Of a DNA stretch of 6,529 nucleotides, positions 6,132 to 6,529 are shown piece after piece. The DNA comes from Candidatus Zixiibacteriota bacterium (GTDB taxonomy: Bacteria > Zixibacteria > MSB-5A5 > SM1-73): contig CP070839.1 in NCBI GenBank assembly GCA_020341875.1, forward strand, positions 2,021,951 through 2,028,479, written 5' to 3'. Position 1 is the first letter of the stretch. Every line of letters begins with the position of its first letter. Both the position numbers and the translations under genes were made by a program. The notes below the pieces were generated by a model. It had not been told where the DNA came from. It worked only from the letters and a program-made list of their open reading frames with translations, and did no database searches.

Positions 6132-6529
6132 ATGGAAGAAAAAACTGATTTCTTTGAGATTCTGATCGGGGCAATACGCAGGGAAACCGAGGCGTTCAAT
6201 TACTACTTTGGTGCCAGCGAAAAGTCGCCCTCGGCCGAAGCCAGGTCTCTGCTGCTACAGCTTGCCGAAGAGGAGAGACGGCATCGCACCATCCTTCTGC
6301 AGGAATACCGGAATCTCAAAAAACTGATGTCGGGCGACGAGAGGGAGGTTTCTCTGGAGAAAGAGGGGGTGAGCTACCATCTCCCCGAGGAGCCCACGCT
6401 CAAACGTGCGCAGACCCTAAACTCAGTTGATTTGGCTGTCGGTTCACTTCCTACGGAGTTTGTGGGAGGCGTTTTCTTTGACACGTTTATTGTCAAAGGC
6501 CAAGCCAAGATGGGGCTTTTCATCTTCGA
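6132..6529 (+). CDS. Ferritin-like domain fused to SpoIIE/RsbU-type PP2C phosphatase, N-terminal part (runs off right edge)
   Basis: The frame is open from the start to the window end (132 codons). Residues about 5-65 resemble one helix pair of a rubrerythrin/ferritin-like protein: AIRRETEAFNYYFGASE supplies a candidate iron-ligand Glu18, and LAEEERRHRTILLQEY supplies an ExxH pair (Glu48, His51). A charged linker (66-98) leads to DLAVGSLPTEFVGGVFFDTF (100-119) and a following strand GLFIF. This matches the opening of SpoIIE/RsbU-type PP2C serine/threonine phosphatases, which commonly read LP..xVGGDfyD and then a DVSGHG motif; the sequence stops at the first base pair of that next Asp/Glu codon. 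The Asp of GGD is Val114 here, an unusual loss of a metal ligand. Such phosphatases usually regulate anti-sigma-factor antagonists. Tandem ATGs lie at 6129 and 6132; AGGGG at 6121-6125 is 6 nt from the second, which I prefer. An iron- or redox-sensing input is inference. Confidence 0.8.
   Translation, partial: MEEKTDFFEILIGAIRRETEAFNYYFGASEKSPSAEARSLLLQLAEEERRHRTILLQEYRNLKKLMSGDEREVSLEKEGVSYHLPEEPTLKRAQTLNSVDLAVGSLPTEFVGGVFFDTFIVKGQAKMGLFIF

Overview
The window looks like an ordinary chromosomal segment of a Gram-negative-type bacterium, about 53% GC by eye, with heavy use of AGG/AGA arginine codons. The gene content (Gld-type ABC transporter with GldG-like and DUF4340 partners, subfamily-2 OMP decarboxylase, FN3-domain secreted protein, ferritin-like/SpoIIE-phosphatase fusion) would suit a member of the FCB group or a related candidate phylum such as Zixibacteria. 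This is inference from family distribution only, and I hold the lineage call weakly. No insertion sequence, tRNA, rRNA or CRISPR array is visible.

Left edge (1-704): a minus-strand gene, cut off by the window, begins at 285 and encodes a Sec-secreted protein with a fibronectin type III-like domain. Its upstream region holds a good sigma70-type promoter (492-520, minus), a leader of about 200 nt, and a rho-independent terminator-like hairpin (302-337) that ends only 16 nt before the start codon. That arrangement suggests attenuation or a separate small RNA. A plus-strand promoter (616-643) drives the next operon in the opposite direction.

Centre (705-4924): four closely spaced plus-strand genes form an operon. 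They are an ABC-2 ATPase (GldA-like), its six-helix permease (GldF-like), a GldG-like auxiliary protein anchored at both ends, and a DUF4340 membrane-anchored protein. The ATPase and permease should form the transporter core. The last two present large domains on the outer face of the membrane and probably bind or deliver the unknown substrate. No other gliding-motility genes are present.

Right part (4925-6529): a 161-bp convergent intergenic region holds two strong palindromes. It is followed by pyrF on the minus strand with its own near-consensus promoter (5956-5984). Divergent from pyrF, a second near-consensus promoter (6051-6079) drives a gene that runs off the right edge. Its product joins a half-ferritin/rubrerythrin-like helical domain to the start of a SpoIIE/RsbU-type PP2C phosphatase domain. 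The usual metal-binding Asp of the phosphatase GGD motif is Val in this sequence. This fusion and the FN3 leader are the most unusual items in the window.
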